In this document: one piece after another, positions 5,536-7,652 of the stretch
Layout: each line of letters starts with the position of its first letter
Position numbering within the stretch: the first letter of the stretch is position 1
Source: JAXHUH01 sp034211175
GTDB lineage: Bacteria > Actinomycetota > Acidimicrobiia > Acidimicrobiales > CAIXPF01
Assembly (NCBI GenBank): GCA_034211175.1
Contig: JAXHUH010000202.1
Location: 1 to 7,652, forward strand
Length of the DNA: 7,652 nt
Reading direction: 5' to 3'
Position numbers and translations under genes: made by a program
Notes under the pieces: generated by a model
Database searches by the model: none
Told to the model about the DNA's origin: nothing
Seen by the model: only the letters and a program-made list of their open reading frames with translations

Positions 5536-7652
5536 CGGGTCACGCCGTCGCCCAGGATGTCGGACAGCACGATGGCGGCGTCGCCTCGTGCCAGCTCCTC
5601 GTGGAACGGTTGGTTCCGGTAGTTCCACAGGCAGCTGTAGCAGGCTGTCTCTGGCCCGCACTCGCAGGAGGTCACCCGCCGCAGAGCCGCCTGGAACAGG
5701 CGCGGCAACTGCTCGGCGAGGAGCTGGGCATAGCCGGCGCCGCCGGGCACCGCATCGAACAGCACCAGGGAACGCGCCCCGTCCGTGGCCGAGCGGTGGA
5801 GGGTGCCGTCCACGTCGGCGCGGGCCACCCCGAGCGCCGGGACGCCCTCGAGGAGCGCGTAGAGCACGCTCCGGGCGACCGGCTCGGTGAGCGGCCGCTC
5901 GAGGCGGAGCTCGGTCACGTCGGTCAGGTACTCGTGGCCGAGGGCGTGCGAGCGCATCGTGCCGGCGCACGCGCGCCCGGGGCGCCGCAGGTCGTCGTGG
6001 GGATCGGGCCCCGCTGCGACCCGTCGGGAACCGGACGCAGTGCGGGGCGCCGCCGCCGGTGTCGGCTCACCGTGGCCACAGCGGTCGCAGATCCGGAACC
6101 GGCGGCCGTCTGGGCCGCTGTTCACGACGTTGATCCTGCCCTGGCGGCTCGTCCGGGATCGGACCTTGATCGGGCCATCGAGCCCCGCGACCCACTCGAA
6201 GGCGGGGGGCTCGTGGCGGTAGGCCCCGAACCAGGTCCGTACGAGCGCCCGACGGCGGGGGCGGCTCTCGCCCGCGTCGCCGGCGCGCCGGCCCACGAAG
6301 CCGAACTCGGGACGGATGAACGTGCCCCGGTCCCGGGTGGTGGTCCCGCCGCACTCACACGTGTCGGTCAGTTCTTCGAGCGCGGACGCGAACCCGCCGC
6401 AGTCGGCGCAGAGCCGCCAGTGGTAGACGGGCAGCTCCCGGTCGGGCAGCTTGCGCAGCCCGGCCGAGCGCCACCGGGTCTTCGCTGCCACGACCTCGGC
6501 GCCCGGTGCGTAGTCGGCGATTGCCAGGCTCAGGTCGCGGTCGAGCTCGAGCTTCGCCGCCGTGCCGTCGCCGTCGCTGCCGCTCGCCACGTCGAGGGGC
6601 ACGACGTCGACCGGGAAGCCGTACTTCGGGAGCACGTTGCGGCTGGCCAGGAACCCGAGCAGCTGCCGCTGCGCCAGGGTGCGCCGCGTCGCGGACAACC
6701 GGTCGCCACGGCGACCGTCACGCTCGTCGAACGCCTCGTCGATCATCGTGTCGAGCCTGCCGAGGTCGTCGCGTACCTCGTCGCCGGCCCGTCGCAACCA
6801 GCCGCAGCTCGGCTCGTCGGCCGTCTCGGTCGCGAGCGCGTCGACCCAGCCCCAGCCAGCGACATCGACCGCCTCGGCGATCGGTGTCGGCAGGATCCGC
6901 TCCAGGGCCTCCCGCAGCGATTCCGGCCGGCTGCGGAGCCAGCTCACGAATGCCGCATCGCCGGTGTGCTCGTGCCCCGCGACCGGGGTGAAGAAGTCCT
7001 CGACGCGACGGTGGGCCTCGCCACCGGCGCCCACGAGGTGGCGCTGGTGGGCGGCGAACGCCACCGAGTGGAGGTGGCGGCGGGCGATGGGGACGTTGTC
7101 GAGGGCCACGATCGGCGGGTCGATCGTGCCGGCGACCATCGTCGTCGGGTCCTCGTAGTGGGCGCGATCGTGGGACCGGCGCTGGGCATAGGTGACCACC
7201 AGCGCCGCCGCGCCGGTTCGCCGCCCCGCCCGGCCGGCGCGCTGGATGTAGTTGGCGGCGAGCGGCGGCACGTTGCGCAGGAGCACCGCCGAGACGTCGC
7301 CGACATCGACGCCGAGCTCGAACGTCGTCGAGCAGCTCAAGACGTTGACCCTGCCCCGTATGAAGTCCTCCTGGATCCTGCTCGCCTCGGTCGCTGTCCA
7401 CTGGGCCGTGTGCTCCTCGACCGCCATCCCCATGGGGAGGAGGTCGCGGTACAGCCGCACGTAGTGGTTCTGCTCGAGCGCGTCGTCGTCCCGGTCCGGT
7501 TCGACGCGACCGTCGCACCGCCAGGCCGGGCAGATCCCCGCCACCGTCCGCCACGTCAGGGCGCCGCAGGCATCGCACCGATGGGGGCGGTGGTCGTCGT
7601 CGCGCAGCCGCAGCTCGAGGTACGTGTGGTCGAGGCGCCCCACCCCGCCCGG
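5529..7652 (-). CDS. SF2 DEAD/DEAH-type helicase C-terminal part with DUF1998/MrfA-like zinc domain, 5'-truncated by the window edge
   Basis: The frame stays open to the right edge, so only the last 707 residues are visible and the DEAD-box RecA1 domain lies outside. The GTG at 7643 is internal, not the start. Numbering from it, a zinc-ribbon-like cluster (C23, C26, C38, C43) precedes the second RecA domain: NHYVRLYRDLL (59-69), EEHTAQW (76-82), motif V SCSTTFELGVDVGD (103-116) and motif VI QRAGRAGRR (134-142). A helical middle follows, then YGFPVDVVPLDV (341-352) and YAPGAEVV (378-385). A second cysteine group comes next (C412, C415, C429, C431), then CDRC (519-522) with C559 and LGHEYLTDV (568-576). 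The DUF1998 end is GGAGYAQLLAEQL (634-646) and the cluster C660, C662, C668, C671 followed by NYRNQ (674-678). MrfA/YprA relatives are 3'-5' DNA translocases; DUF1998 proteins also occur in DISARM and Dpd loci. It is the first visible gene of the operon. The family is secure; DNA defence versus repair is undecided. Confidence 0.93.
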   Translation of the reverse strand, partial: PGGVGRLDHTYLELRLRDDDHRPHRCDACGALTWRTVAGICPAWRCDGRVEPDRDDDALEQNHYVRLYRDLLPMGMAVEEHTAQWTATEASRIQEDFIRGRVNVLSCSTTFELGVDVGDVSAVLLRNVPPLAANYIQRAGRAGRRTGAAALVVTYAQRRSHDRAHYEDPTTMVAGTIDPPIVALDNVPIARRHLHSVAFAAHQRHLVGAGGEAHRRVEDFFTPVAGHEHTGDAAFVSWLRSRPESLREALERILPTPIAEAVDVAGWGWVDALATETADEPSCGWLRRAGDEVRDDLGRLDTMIDEAFDERDGRRGDRLSATRRTLAQRQLLGFLASRNVLPKYGFPVDVVPLDVASGSDGDGTAAKLELDRDLSLAIADYAPGAEVVAAKTRWRSAGLRKLPDRELPVYHWRLCADCGGFASALEELTDTCECGGTTTRDRGTFIRPEFGFVGRRAGDAGESRPRRRALVRTWFGAYRHEPPAFEWVAGLDGPIKVRSRTSRQGRINVVNSGPDGRRFRICDRCGHGEPTPAAAPRTASGSRRVAAGPDPHDDLRRPGRACAGTMRSHALGHEYLTDVTELRLERPLTEPVARSVLYALLEGVPALGVARADVDGTLHRSATDGARSLVLFDAVPGGAGYAQLLAEQLPRLFQAALRRVTSCECGPETACYSCLWNYRNQPFHEELARGDAAIVLSDILGDGVTRT

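Noticed and set aside
4172..5890. Long + strand open frame (572 codons) opposite the GTPase and the helicase end
   Set aside because: It is antisense to two well-supported genes, spans their intergenic gap, and becomes Arg-rich low complexity at its end. No motif was found.
7641..7652. GTG at 7643 as the true start of the helicase
   Set aside because: The reading frame stays open to the edge, and the visible protein starts mid-way through an SF2 helicase, after the missing RecA1 domain.
1..7652. CRISPR array, tRNA/rRNA genes, insertion sequence ends or attachment sites
   Set aside because: I saw no regularly spaced direct repeats, no tRNA-like cloverleaf with a CCA end, no transposase motifs and no paired terminal repeats. 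Coding density leaves no gap larger than 37 nt.

Overview
The window is very GC-rich, and its third codon positions are almost always G or C. Starts are ATG or GTG and all four stops are TGA. This fits a high-GC actinobacterium. I cannot place it more finely; protein style alone does not separate, for example, Acidimicrobiia from other high-GC actinobacterial groups. Coding density is close to complete. Four real genes fill the window, two of them cut by its edges. Nearly all other open frames are high-GC shadows.

Layout: (1) On the + strand, up to 1196, lies the C-terminal part of a DHA2/EmrB-type major facilitator drug-efflux permease. Its first one or two membrane segments lie off the left edge. 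(2) On the - strand, reading right to left, is a tight three-gene operon. It begins off the right edge with a large SF2 helicase carrying several zinc clusters and a C-terminal DUF1998/MrfA-like domain (to 5529). Next, after 37 nt, comes a 705-residue P-loop GTPase-like protein (5491 to 3374). Last, with a 1-nt TGATG stop/start overlap, comes a 719-residue UvrD-like SF1 helicase with a RelE/ParE-like N-terminal domain (3374 to 1215). The operon and the permease gene converge, and 18 nt separate their stops. A small hairpin spans both stop codons.

The tight spacing, strong Shine-Dalgarno sequences and overlap argue that the helicase, GTPase and UvrD-like protein are made together and act on one process. 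Large DUF1998 helicases are known from DNA repair (MrfA/YprA) and from anti-phage and DNA-modification islands (DrmA/DrmB of DISARM, the Dpd cluster). A DUF1998 helicase, a GTPase with a very long insertion, and a toxin-fold-headed UvrD protein together form a plausible uncharacterised DNA-defence or DNA-repair module. This is the most interesting content of the window. The functional claim is inference: no nuclease, methylase or phage-sensing domain can be identified with confidence, and the 5' end of the operon is outside the window. The permease is on the other strand and is probably an unrelated neighbour.
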